A stretch of 64,000 bases of DNA, taken from Craurococcus roseus (GTDB lineage Bacteria; Pseudomonadota; Alphaproteobacteria; Acetobacterales; Acetobacteraceae). Numbering within the stretch: position 1 is the stretch's first letter; every line of letters starts with the position of its first letter. Below the pieces are notes generated by a model. The model ran no database searches, had not been told where the DNA came from, and was given only the letters and a program-made list of their open reading frames with translations. The stretch spans positions 62,001-126,000 of the forward strand of contig NZ_BAAAFZ010000015.1 in NCBI RefSeq assembly GCF_039523795.1. Reading direction: 5' to 3'. The position numbers and the translations under genes are program-made. Positions 1 through 9,344 of the stretch are shown piece after piece.

Positions 1-950
<950 letters not shown>

Positions 951-953
951 GCC

Positions 954-1820
954 GTGGCGGAAGCGTTGGAGACCGTCTCCCGCAACCGCTGCTTCGGGGG
1001 CGAGCAGCGCGTGTACCGCCACCGCTCGGCCGAGACGGGCACCGACATGCGGTTCGCCGCCTTCCTGCCGCCGCAGGCGGGGGAGGGGCGGCGCGTCCCG
1101 GTGGTGTGGTTCCTCGCCGGGCTGACCTGCACGGAAGAGAACTTCACCGTGAAGGCCGGGGCGCAGCGCGTGGCGGCGGATCTCGGGCTGATGCTGATCG
1201 CGCCCGACACCAGCCCCCGTGGCGAGAGCGTGCCCGACGACCCGCAAGGCGCCTACGACTTCGGCCTCGGCGCCGGCTTCTACGTGGACGCGACGCAGGA
1301 GCCTTGGTCGAAGCACTACCGCATGGAGAGCTATGTCGCGCGCGAACTGCCGGCGTTGGTCGAATCGGCGCTGCCGGCCGACATGGGCCGGCAGGGCATC
1401 ATGGGGCATTCCATGGGCGGGCACGGCGCGATCACCATCGCGCTCCGCAACCCCGGGCGCTTCGCGGCGGTGTCCGCCTTCGCGCCCATCTCCTCGCCGG
1501 TGAATTGCCCTTGGGGCGAGAAGGCGCTCGGTGGCTATCTCGGCCCCGACCGCGCCAAATGGCGCGAGCACGACAGTTGCGCGCTGATCGAGGGCGGAGC
1601 GCGCGTGCCCGACCTCATGGTGGACCAGGGCACGGCGGACAATTTCCTCGAAGCTCAGCTCAAGCCGCAGCTCCTTGAGGCCGCCTGCGCCCGCGCCGGC
1701 ATACCGCTGACGCTGCGGCGACAGGAGGGGTACGACCATTCGTACTTCTTCATCGCGTCCTTCGTGGAGGACCACCTGCGCTGGCACGCCGAACGGCTGC
1801 GCAGGGCGCCGCACCCTTGA
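954..1820 (+). CDS. fghA: S-formylglutathione hydrolase
   Basis: Hydrolyses S-formylglutathione to formate and glutathione, the second step of glutathione-dependent formaldehyde oxidation. The 288-residue protein is of normal length for this alpha/beta-hydrolase (esterase D) family. It has the nucleophile elbow GHSMGGHGA (Ser about residue 148), the oxyanion region WFLAGLTCTEENF, and the C-terminal catalytic His in GYDHSYFFIASF. The GTG start 3 bases after the dehydrogenase stop keeps the conserved N-terminus (ETVSRNRCFGG). The short gap implies co-transcription and translational coupling. Confidence 0.95.
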   Translation: MAEALETVSRNRCFGGEQRVYRHRSAETGTDMRFAAFLPPQAGEGRRVPVVWFLAGLTCTEENFTVKAGAQRVAADLGLMLIAPDTSPRGESVPDDPQGAYDFGLGAGFYVDATQEPWSKHYRMESYVARELPALVESALPADMGRQGIMGHSMGGHGAITIALRNPGRFAAVSAFAPISSPVNCPWGEKALGGYLGPDRAKWREHDSCALIEGGARVPDLMVDQGTADNFLEAQLKPQLLEAACARAGIPLTLRRQEGYDHSYFFIASFVEDHLRWHAERLRRAPHP

Positions 1821-1900
1821 GGCGCGGGTAGCGACTGGGCCGCGCGGCTTGCCGGACCGAACCAGGGCGGGACAAGCTCCGGTTCCCGTCCGGCGAGCGC

Positions 1901-3100
1901 ATGGGCACCAGGGAGGGAACGGAAAGGGTGATCGACCGGCCGACGACGCCGGGCAGGGGGGCGGCGCGCCCCGCCGTCGCGCGGGACACGCGGCCGGGCC
2001 GCCGTCGCTTGGCGAACGGGCCGTCGTCATGGCGCTTCGGTTGCAGCGCCTCCGCCTCGCTCGCGCTGCACGCGGCGGCTGCCGTGGCCGTGGCGGCGGC
2101 GATGGCGTGGCGCGCCGCGCCGGTGGCGGCTCCGCCCGAAGCCGCATTGCAGGTTGTTTGGCTCGACGCGCGCCCTGCGCCGGCGCCCGACGCCGGTCCG
2201 CCAGTCGAACCGCCGGAGCCGCCGTCGCGCGAAGCCCTTCCGCCAGCCGCCCCGGTGGCGGAGGCCGCGGCAGACGGCCTCGAGCCGGAGGACGCGCTCG
2301 CCACCATGCTCCCGGACTCCTTCGCTGCGCCGCTCGCCGCGTCCACCGACGCGGCCGTGCCGCTGGACGCTCCATTTCCGGCCCCACCCGCAGACGCGCC
2401 TCCATCACTCGCGCCGCCGGCGCCGCCGGCTGCCGACTCCGAACCAACGGCGTTGGCCGAAGCGACGCCCGCGACGCCGCACGCGCCGGTCCGCCCGACC
2501 GACGACGCGCCAGCGGAAGCCGGCCCTCCGGCGTCTGCACCAGAGGCGGCATCGCACATCGATGCGCCACCGGCCCGCGCCGCAGACCGGGGGACCGCGC
2601 TGGCCGCGCTCGCGGTGCCGCTCCCACCGCCTCCGCCGCCGCCTTCGGCCGAGGAGGCGCCGTCCGCCCTGCCTCCTCCTCGCGCCGCGCCGCGCGAACG
2701 CCCCCCTCGACGGCCGGCGCCGGACACCGCGGCACCGCGGGGCAGGACCGGCCTGCCTGAAGCGCCGCAGGCCCAAGCTGTGGTGCCAGCCGCGCCGGCA
2801 CCTCCCGCCGAGGCGCCGTTCGCATCGGGTCCGCCGCGCTTCCGCCGCCCGCCGACGCCGCCGGAGTACCCCGCGCAGGCGCGCGAACGCGGCGACGAGG
2901 GCATGGTCGGACTCCGTTTGCTGGTCGGCGCCGACGGCGCGACGCGGGAGGTCCGCCTGCACCGCAGTTCCGGGAACCGCCTGCTCGACGAAGCCGCCAT
3001 CGCCGCCGCCCGGCGCTGGGAGGTCGAGCCTGCCAGCATGGGCGGGCGTCGCACGGACGCATGGGTAGAGGTGCCGGTGCGCTTCCGCCTGGAGCGGTGA
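1901..3100 (+). CDS. tonB: TonB-family energy transducer
   Basis: Probably transmits proton-motive force from ExbBD to an outer-membrane receptor; the facing receptor gene at 4004-6409 is the obvious client. The 399-residue protein has a cytoplasmic N-terminus, one membrane anchor (about residues 45-65), a long Ala/Pro-rich periplasmic spacer (about 70-310) and a C-terminal TonB domain (about 315-399) with PEYPAQARERGDEGMV and a final VPVRFRLER strand. The start is uncertain because an in-frame GTG lies 27 bases downstream. ExbB and ExbD are not in the window. Confidence 0.85.
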   Translation: MGTREGTERVIDRPTTPGRGAARPAVARDTRPGRRRLANGPSSWRFGCSASASLALHAAAAVAVAAAMAWRAAPVAAPPEAALQVVWLDARPAPAPDAGPPVEPPEPPSREALPPAAPVAEAAADGLEPEDALATMLPDSFAAPLAASTDAAVPLDAPFPAPPADAPPSLAPPAPPAADSEPTALAEATPATPHAPVRPTDDAPAEAGPPASAPEAASHIDAPPARAADRGTALAALAVPLPPPPPPPSAEEAPSALPPPRAAPRERPPRRPAPDTAAPRGRTGLPEAPQAQAVVPAAPAPPAEAPFASGPPRFRRPPTPPEYPAQARERGDEGMVGLRLLVGADGATREVRLHRSSGNRLLDEAAIAAARRWEVEPASMGGRRTDAWVEVPVRFRLER

Positions 3101-3101
3101 A

Positions 3102-3120
3102 GCCGGGCGCGCCGCCCGGC
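3102..3120. terminator. Hairpin between convergent genes, possible bidirectional terminator
   Basis: A perfect 8-bp inverted repeat (GCCGGGCG / CGCCCGGC) with a 3-base loop starts 2 bases after the tonB stop and ends 3 bases before the stop of the convergent lipoprotein gene. There is no T-tract on either side, so the terminator role is inferred from position and stem strength. Confidence 0.5.
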
Positions 3121-3122
3121 GC

Positions 3123-4007
3123 CTATGCCAGCGCCGCCGCGGGCGCGGCCGCCTTGCCGCGGAACGCTCCCCCTTCCACGTCCGCCGCGGCGAAGCCCCG
3201 GTCCACGTCCAGCCCCGTCACCCACCAATCGTGCACGGGCATCTGCAACGGCCGGAGCAGCCGCTCATGGAAGCGCGTCGGCCAACGCACGCCGTGCCGG
3301 GCGAGGTGGTCGTAGGCGTCCACCTCCGCGACCGCTCCCCGCGTGGACTCCATGCCGTCGAGGGAGAAGCGCACGCGGCGCATCAATCCTTCCTCCCTGT
3401 CCAAGAACAACGCGACCCGGTCGGACGCCGCCAAGCCCAGCCCCGGCGCCATCCGGCCGCGCAGCACGTCGCAGGCGAAAGGCCGGCCGCCGACGACGAT
3501 GTCGCCCGCGCCGCCCACCTCCAGCGCCACGGAGCGCGGCGCGCCCCAACCGCCCGTGACGAGCAGCATCGGCCCGAGCAGGAACAGCGCGTAGGCGTCG
3601 GAGACGAGCGCCGCCGCGGCGCGCCGGTCCGGGTCCTTCGCCTCTTCCCCGTCGAACCAGACCCGCACATCGCCGCCGGCTCGGCGCGCCACCGCCTTCC
3701 GCCCCTCCGGCCCCGTGTGCGCCTGCGCCACCAAGCCGGCGCGCGGCAGCAACCGCTCCTCGGAGCGCTGACGGCGTCCGCGGTCGACGAGGACCGGCTG
3801 CAGCCGGTCGATGAGGGGCGCCCAGGTCCCGTCGTACCCGACGCTGAGGTCGCGGAACTCGCTGAAGGCCGCGAGCCCGTGCGCCGCAGCGGACCGCTCC
3901 AGCAGCGCTCGCGCTTCCGGCGCCGTCCCGGGCCGCGACGGTTCCGGCAGCGCCCCGGCACATCCCGCCAGCGCGGAGGCGCCGACGAGGGCGCGCCGCC
4001 GCGTCAG
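3123..4007 (-). CDS. Unknown lipoprotein downstream of the TonB-dependent receptor, apparent CTG start
   Basis: The frame runs back in one piece to the receptor stop. From a CTG at 4007 it encodes an ideal lipoprotein signal: three Arg, a hydrophobic run, and the lipobox LAGC with Cys at about residue 16, then a mature part of about 278 residues. No ATG, GTG or TTG gives this signal; the first standard in-frame start (TTG, 3752) would remove it. The CTG overlaps the receptor stop as CTGA, matching the tight coupling used across this locus. The mature part has FDGEEAKDP, a run of beta-strand-like segments and a C-terminal VTGLDVDRGF; a LolA-like fold is a guess. Its position implies a role with the receptor. 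The catalytic or binding function is unknown. Confidence 0.7.
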   Translation of the reverse strand: MTRRRALVGASALAGCAGALPEPSRPGTAPEARALLERSAAAHGLAAFSEFRDLSVGYDGTWAPLIDRLQPVLVDRGRRQRSEERLLPRAGLVAQAHTGPEGRKAVARRAGGDVRVWFDGEEAKDPDRRAAAALVSDAYALFLLGPMLLVTGGWGAPRSVALEVGGAGDIVVGGRPFACDVLRGRMAPGLGLAASDRVALFLDREEGLMRRVRFSLDGMESTRGAVAEVDAYDHLARHGVRWPTRFHERLLRPLQMPVHDWWVTGLDVDRGFAAADVEGGAFRGKAAAPAAALA

Positions 4008-6409
4008 AACACCACCCGCACACCGCCGAAGAAGGTGCGCGGCAGGCCGGGGGTGACGGTGCGGGGGTCAGACAAGCCGAGGCCGAGCGACTCCGCCGTG
4101 CCCAGCTCGTAGAGCGTGCCGAAGGAGGCGAACCGCTTGTCGAACAGGTTGCGGACGAGGCCGTACAGCTCCACGCCGGGGCCGACGCGCAAAGAGGTGC
4201 GGAGGTTCACCAGCGCGTAGCCGTCGAGCTTGCCGAGCTGGTTGCCCTCGTCCCCGCGCAGGTACTGGCCGGAATTGTAGATCACGTTGCCGCCGAGCGA
4301 CCATGGCGGGATGGGGCGCCACTCCGCGTCGAAGCGGATGCGGTGGCGCGGGATGCCAGGGATGCGGTCCCCGCGCTCCACGAGGATGGCGCCGTCCTCG
4401 TCGGCGAAGGGGTTGTTCGGGCTCGGCAGCCGCTGCCCCGTGCGGAAGGTCGCGTCGATCAGCGCGTAATCGAGGCCGAACGCCAGCCGGTCGTTCCGCC
4501 ACGACAGCCCGGCCTCGATGCCTTGCCGCCGCGTGTCGCCGGCGTTCTGGAAGAAGCCGCGCCCCTGGATATCGCTTTGCACCAGGAGGATGTCGTCCTC
4601 CAGGCCGGTGCGGAACAGGCCGAGGTTCCAGCGGAGGCGGCCGTTGAGGCCCAGGCGCTCCGTCCCGACGGCGCCGCGCACGCCCGCCTCGAAGGTGCGG
4701 CTGACAACCTGCCTCAAGGGCGGGTCGGCGAGGAAGAAGGCCCCCAGCAAGCACGGGAGGAGCGGGTCGGCGCAGGACAGCTCGGCCGGCGAGGGCGCGC
4801 GGTTCGCCTCGGAGTAGCCGAAGTAGGCCGTGGCGCTGTCCACGAAGCGCCACGTCACCCCGGCCGCGGGATTGAAGCGTGAAAAGTCGTGCCGGCCGTT
4901 CAACGCCGTGCCGATGCGGTCTCGCAGCTCGATGTCAGCGTAATTCCAGCGGCCGCCGACGGTGGCCGAGACGCGCGGCAGCACGTCCAGAGTGGCGCTG
5001 CCGTAGAGCCCGACGTAATCGTTCGTGGAGCGCAGGCGCACCGGCGCTATCCCGGCGTCCGGCTGGTCGAGGATGATGCCGAAGGCCGTGACGGAGCGGC
5101 TCGGCGTGATGGCGCCGAACTCGCTGGTGCCGCTGAATTCGGTGTTGCCGCGGTCGTAGGACGCGCCGACCACCGCGCGCAGGGGCATGCCGAACACCGG
5201 CGCATCATAAACAGCCTGCGCCGACCCGCCCACGCCGGTGCTGTTGGTGCGCGTGCGGTTCACCGCACCGGGAGGCGCGCCGCCGAGGATGCCGGCCGAC
5301 AAGGGGGCGCGGCCCGGGCCGAGCAGCGGCGGCCCGTCGTCCAGGCAGAGCAGTCCGGCGGTCTCGTCGTCCTCGCAGGCCTCGACGTCGGCCAGATCGC
5401 CGTTCGTGGTGCGCTGGCGGAACTCGCGGATGTAGGCCGTCGCTTGGAGCGAAAGCGCGTCGGTGAGGGCATAGGTGCCGCGCGCCTGCAAGGTGAGCAG
5501 CCGGTTGCGCGTCTGGTCGGGGTAGGTGAACACCTCTCGGCGGCCTTGGCGCAGCAGCTCGACCGGCGCCGGGCCGTTGCCGCTCAGGCTGTTGCTGCCG
5601 TGGCCGATGGAGAGGTTGAGCGTCGCGCGCTCGCCCTGCCAACCGAGGTCGCCGTAGAGCCGCCGGACGCGGGACGGCGAGAAACGCCGGTAGCCGTCGT
5701 CGTCGAGCCCCTCCACCGCGAAGTAGGCGGCGACGTTGCCGACCTGCTTGCCGGCGTGCAGCCCGAGGGCGCGGCGACCGTAGGAGCCGCCCGAAAGGTC
5801 GATCTCGGCGCCCTGGAAGTCGAACCCGGTCCGCATGCGCAGCGCAACGGCGCCGCCGACGGCGTTCAGGCCGAACAGGGGGTTTGAGCCTGTCACGTCG
5901 ATGTCGCGTATGGCGATGTCCGGGATCAGGTCCCATTGCACCGTGTCGCCGAACGCCTCGTTGATGCGCACCCCGTTCTGGTACACGGCGATCCCCTGCG
6001 GCGTGCCGAGCAGCGGCGAGGCGGAGAAGCCGCGTATCTGCACGTCCGGCTGGAAGGGGTTGCCCCCAGTGTCGTTGCGCGTGACGGAGGCCGAGGTGCG
6101 CTCCAGCGTTTCGGTCAGGCCGCCGCCGATGAGCCGCCCGTCGCGCGCCAGATCCGGGGCGGAAAGGGTGCGTGGGTTGCCCGGTATCCGGTCCCGCGGC
6201 AAGCCGCTGCCGGGGAGCGGCGCGACGCCCACCGATTCCACCGCGGGCAGCGACCCGGCCGTCGCCGCCTCCGCCCGCTGCGGCTCCTGCGCCTCGGCGA
6301 CTGCAGGAAGGACCGCGGCGGCGGCGGTCAGCGCCACGGCGGCTGCGCGGGCCCGTTCGCGCACCGCCCCGGCCCACGCCGCCCCATGCGCTTGCGCCCA
6401 TCGCGCCAA
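4004..6409 (-). CDS. lutH: TonB-dependent outer-membrane receptor, LutH-like (candidate lanthanide-chelate uptake)
   Basis: An 801-residue outer-membrane beta-barrel with an N-terminal signal peptide ending near AVAEA, a plug domain (about residues 70-180; QIRGFSASPLLGTPQGIAVYQNG and NPLFGLNAVGGAVALRMRTG) and a 22-strand-type barrel ending in the aromatic LPRTFFGGVRVVF. The TTG start at 6409 is chosen because a strong AGGAGG lies 5 bases upstream; the open frame runs further upstream but antisense across the DUF3280 gene. Receptors of this type next to PQQ-ABC genes and xoxF are the LutH group, which imports lanthanides in Methylobacterium. The metal specificity here is inferred from context only. 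Confidence 0.85.
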   Translation of the reverse strand: MARWAQAHGAAWAGAVRERARAAAVALTAAAAVLPAVAEAQEPQRAEAATAGSLPAVESVGVAPLPGSGLPRDRIPGNPRTLSAPDLARDGRLIGGGLTETLERTSASVTRNDTGGNPFQPDVQIRGFSASPLLGTPQGIAVYQNGVRINEAFGDTVQWDLIPDIAIRDIDVTGSNPLFGLNAVGGAVALRMRTGFDFQGAEIDLSGGSYGRRALGLHAGKQVGNVAAYFAVEGLDDDGYRRFSPSRVRRLYGDLGWQGERATLNLSIGHGSNSLSGNGPAPVELLRQGRREVFTYPDQTRNRLLTLQARGTYALTDALSLQATAYIREFRQRTTNGDLADVEACEDDETAGLLCLDDGPPLLGPGRAPLSAGILGGAPPGAVNRTRTNSTGVGGSAQAVYDAPVFGMPLRAVVGASYDRGNTEFSGTSEFGAITPSRSVTAFGIILDQPDAGIAPVRLRSTNDYVGLYGSATLDVLPRVSATVGGRWNYADIELRDRIGTALNGRHDFSRFNPAAGVTWRFVDSATAYFGYSEANRAPSPAELSCADPLLPCLLGAFFLADPPLRQVVSRTFEAGVRGAVGTERLGLNGRLRWNLGLFRTGLEDDILLVQSDIQGRGFFQNAGDTRRQGIEAGLSWRNDRLAFGLDYALIDATFRTGQRLPSPNNPFADEDGAILVERGDRIPGIPRHRIRFDAEWRPIPPWSLGGNVIYNSGQYLRGDEGNQLGKLDGYALVNLRTSLRVGPGVELYGLVRNLFDKRFASFGTLYELGTAESLGLGLSDPRTVTPGLPRTFFGGVRVVF

Positions 6410-6546
6410 GTGCCCCTCCTTCCGCCTTCCCGAGCGAAAGGGAACAAACCCGCAGGAGGCGGTGCGGTAAACCCGGCGCGCAACGAACCGTTTCCGCTGT
6501 GGCAAGCACGACACGCTCGGGCACGAGGCCCGGACCGCGCCGCGCG

Positions 6547-7077
6547 TCACCGCGACGGCTGGTTCTGTCCGGGCGCCTGCTCCGCGAGCAGACGGTTGCG
6601 CAGCAACCAACGCAGGCCGTGGTTCCAGCTCTCGTCGGTGTTGCCGCGGATCTCGGCGCTGTGCACCGCCCGCGTCCCCCCGCCCGGCGCCGCTTCGCGC
6701 AGCGCCATCGTGATGCTCAGGATGAGGTTGCTCACCTTGTGGACGGTGGTCACCAGGGCGAGGTCGGCGCCGAGTTCCGCCGCCGCGTCGGGCGCGCAGG
6801 TGCCGCAATCGCGCAGCGACGGCCCTCCTTGGAGGCGGGCGCGGACCGGCGCGGTGTCCACCACCTCGAAGCGCCCGGAGTCCTGCAGCGCCGCGCGCAG
6901 CCGCTCCCCGATCATGGCGAGCCGCTTCTGCTGGTCGTCCCGGACGCCTTCGCCGGAGGTGTCGTACAGCTCCGGGTCGAACACCGCGACCCGCTCCGCC
7001 GCCCCGGCGCCCCCGGCCGCGAGCAGCGCCGCGCACGCCGCGGCGCACATCCTTGACGTGTGTGTTCTTGAGCGCAT
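6547..7077 (-). CDS. DUF3280-type exported protein of quinoprotein/lanthanide loci
   Basis: A 176-residue protein with a signal peptide (cleavage near GGAGA-AERV). The mature part resembles the DUF3280 family found beside PQQ-dependent alcohol dehydrogenase systems: it opens VAVFDPELYDTSGEG, has a Cys pair in LRDCGTCAPDAA (about residues 92-95), and ends with KVSNLILSITMAL and IRGNTDESWNHGLRWLLRNRLL. ATG 7077 follows GGAGGG by 3 bases. The gene lies upstream of the receptor on the same strand and is divergent from the ABC operon across 90 bases. Function unknown; periplasmic help in metal or PQQ-enzyme assembly is inference. Confidence 0.75.
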   Translation of the reverse strand: MRSRTHTSRMCAAACAALLAAGGAGAAERVAVFDPELYDTSGEGVRDDQQKRLAMIGERLRAALQDSGRFEVVDTAPVRARLQGGPSLRDCGTCAPDAAAELGADLALVTTVHKVSNLILSITMALREAAPGGGTRAVHSAEIRGNTDESWNHGLRWLLRNRLLAEQAPGQNQPSR

Positions 7078-7167
7078 CGTCCCTCCGCCGCCGCGTGCCG
7101 CGCCGGCAGTATAGGAGGCGATCCGCTGCACGAAAGGCGTTGGCGGCCGGCTGGTGGAGGTAGCGCC

Positions 7168-8382
7168 GTGCCGGCGTCGGCGGCGTGGCCGCGCCGCGCG
7201 GCGCTGGCCGCCTTCTTCGGGACCGTGTGCGCGGCGGCGCGGGCGCCCGCGGCGGAAGGCGCGCCGGCGATCAGCGTCGGCTTCGTTTCCCTGCGCGCGG
7301 CGCGGCGCCTGCCCAACACCTTCCTCGATCCGCCGCCGGAAGACGAAGGCGTGCAGGGCGCGCGGCTCGGTATCGCCGACAACGCCACCACCGGGCGCTT
7401 CACCGGCCAGCGCTTCGCGCTCGAGGAGCGCGCCGTGCGCGAGCCGGAAGAGGCGTTGGAGGCCGTCCGGGGCCTGCTCGCCGCCGGACTCCGCTTCGTG
7501 GTCGCCGACCTGCCCGCGCCGGTGCTGCTCCGGGCGGCGGACCTGCCGGAGGCCGCCGCGGCAACGTTGCTCAACGCCGGCGCGACGGACGACGCGCTGC
7601 GCAACGAGGAGTGCAGGCGCAACCTGCTCCACCCCGCGCCGTCCCGCGCCATGCTGGCCGACGCGCTGGCGCAGTTCCTGGCGGCGAAGCGTTGGCGGAA
7701 CGTGTTCCTGGCGGTCGGTCCGGGCGAGGGGGACCGCCTGTACGCCGAAGCGGTGCGCCGCGCCTCGAGGAAGTTCGGCCTGCGCGTCGTCGCCGACAAG
7801 CCCTGGACCCACGACCCGGGCGCCCAGCGCACCGACACGGGCCACGTCTCGGTGGCGGCGGAAGCCGCGCGCTTCACCCAGGGCGCGCCGTCCCACGACC
7901 TTCTGGTGGTGGCCGATGAGGCGGGGCTCTGGGGCGACAACCTGGCGTGGCGCACCGCCGACCCGCGGCCGGTCGCCGGCACCCACGGGCTGGTCCCGAC
8001 CATCTGGGCCCGCCCGCACGAGTTGTGGGGCGCGACGCAACTCCAGCGCCGGTTCCGCGCCCTCGCCAACCGATGGATGACACCGCTGGACCACGCCGCT
8101 TGGCTGGCGGTGCGCGCGGTCGGCGAAGCCGCGACGCGGACGCGTTCCACAGACCCGGCGGCGGTGGCCGCCTACCTGCGCGGCCCTGAGTTCGAACTGG
8201 CCGGCTTCAAAGGCACGCGCTTGTCCTTCCGCGACTGGGATGGGCAACTGCGCCAGCCCATATTGCTTGCCGGGCCGCGTGAACTGGTGTCGGTTTCGCC
8301 GCAGCCCGGCTTCCAGCACCAGTTCTCCGAACTGGACACGCTCGGCACCGACAAGCCGGAGACACGATGCCGCCCACGCTGA
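7168..8382 (+). CDS. lutA: ABC transporter substrate-binding protein, PQQ-dependent alcohol dehydrogenase-associated (LutA-like)
   Basis: A 404-residue periplasmic binding protein and the first gene of a five-gene operon with GTGA-type overlaps. It has a signal peptide (about residues 1-28, ending APAAEG) and a mature two-lobed fold (ISVGFVSLRAARRLPNTFL; LLNAGATDDALR; LRNEECRRNLLHPAPS; HDLLVVADEAGLWG). It is typical of the binding protein that always accompanies PQQ alcohol oxidation systems; Methylobacterium LutA is required for lanthanide transport into the cell. The GTG start gives a complete signal peptide. The last 16 bases overlap the next gene. The ligand is not visible from sequence. 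Confidence 0.85.
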   Translation: MPASAAWPRRAALAAFFGTVCAAARAPAAEGAPAISVGFVSLRAARRLPNTFLDPPPEDEGVQGARLGIADNATTGRFTGQRFALEERAVREPEEALEAVRGLLAAGLRFVVADLPAPVLLRAADLPEAAAATLLNAGATDDALRNEECRRNLLHPAPSRAMLADALAQFLAAKRWRNVFLAVGPGEGDRLYAEAVRRASRKFGLRVVADKPWTHDPGAQRTDTGHVSVAAEAARFTQGAPSHDLLVVADEAGLWGDNLAWRTADPRPVAGTHGLVPTIWARPHELWGATQLQRRFRALANRWMTPLDHAAWLAVRAVGEAATRTRSTDPAAVAAYLRGPEFELAGFKGTRLSFRDWDGQLRQPILLAGPRELVSVSPQPGFQHQFSELDTLGTDKPETRCRPR

Positions 8383-9344
8383 CCCGCCTCGCCGCGATCG
8401 CGCTTGGCCTGCTCTTCTTCCCGGCCGCCGCCGCGCGCGCCGAGACCGTCCTCGTTTCCAACGAGAAGGACAACACCGTCACGGTTCTGGACGGCGCCAC
8501 CCTCCGCGTCGTCCGCACGGTGGCCGTAGGGGAGCGGCCGCGCGGCATCGCGCTGTCCCGCGACAAGCGGCAGCTCTACATCTGCGCCGGCGACAGCGAC
8601 CGGGTGGACGTGCTCGACCTCCAGACCTGGCGCGTGGTGCGCCACCTGCCCTCCGGCTCCGACCCGGAACTGGCCGCCCTCCACCCGGACGGCCGCCGCC
8701 TGTTCGTCGCCAACGAGGACGACAACATGGTGACGGTGGTGGACGTGGAGCGCGGCTTGGTGCTGAAGGAGATCCCCGTCGGCGTCGAGCCGGAGGGCAT
8801 GGGCATCAGCCCGGACGGCCGTTTCGTGGTCAACACCTCCGAGACCACGAACATGGCGCACGTGATCGACGCCGACAGCGGCGAGGTGGTGGCGAACGTG
8901 CTGGTCGGCGCGCGCCCCCGCGCCGTGGCCTGGGACGCGGACGGGAAGCGGTTCTGGGTGTCCGCCGAGATCGGCGGCACGTTGACCCTGGTCGAGGCGG
9001 GCACCTGGCGCCCGGCCGGCGAGGTGTCCTTCGCCGTGCCCGGCGTGCCGTCCGAAGCGATCCAACCCGTGGGCATGGCCTTATCACGCGACGGGACGAA
9101 GCTCTTCGTGGCGCTCGGCCCCGCCAACCGCGTCGCGGTGGTGGACACCCGGAGCCTGGCCGTGGAGCGCTACCTCCTTGTCGGGCAGCGCGTGTGGAAC
9201 TTGGCGCTCTCGCCCGACGGGTCACGGCTCTACACCACCAACGGCGTCAGCAACGACCTGTCGGTGATCGACACCGCGGGGCTGCGCGTCGTGCGCTCCG
9301 TGCCCGTGGGGCAAGCGCCCTGGGGCGTGGTGGTGGCGCCGTGA
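8367..9344 (+). CDS. YVTN-repeat beta-propeller protein, PQQ-catabolism associated
   Basis: A 325-residue exported seven-bladed beta-propeller. A signal peptide (cleavage near AARA-ETV) precedes repeated blades of the form VSNEKDNTVTVLD, ICAGDSDRVDVLDL, VANEDDNMVTVVDVERG, VNTSETTNMAHVIDA and TTNGVSNDLSVIDTAG. The gene sits between the binding protein and the ATPase of the transporter, an arrangement conserved in PQQ-linked ABC operons. It overlaps its upstream neighbour by 16 bases and ends in GTGA shared with the ATPase start. It may hold or pass on metal or cofactor in the periplasm; that is inference. Confidence 0.85.
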   Translation: MPPTLTRLAAIALGLLFFPAAAARAETVLVSNEKDNTVTVLDGATLRVVRTVAVGERPRGIALSRDKRQLYICAGDSDRVDVLDLQTWRVVRHLPSGSDPELAALHPDGRRLFVANEDDNMVTVVDVERGLVLKEIPVGVEPEGMGISPDGRFVVNTSETTNMAHVIDADSGEVVANVLVGARPRAVAWDADGKRFWVSAEIGGTLTLVEAGTWRPAGEVSFAVPGVPSEAIQPVGMALSRDGTKLFVALGPANRVAVVDTRSLAVERYLLVGQRVWNLALSPDGSRLYTTNGVSNDLSVIDTAGLRVVRSVPVGQAPWGVVVAP

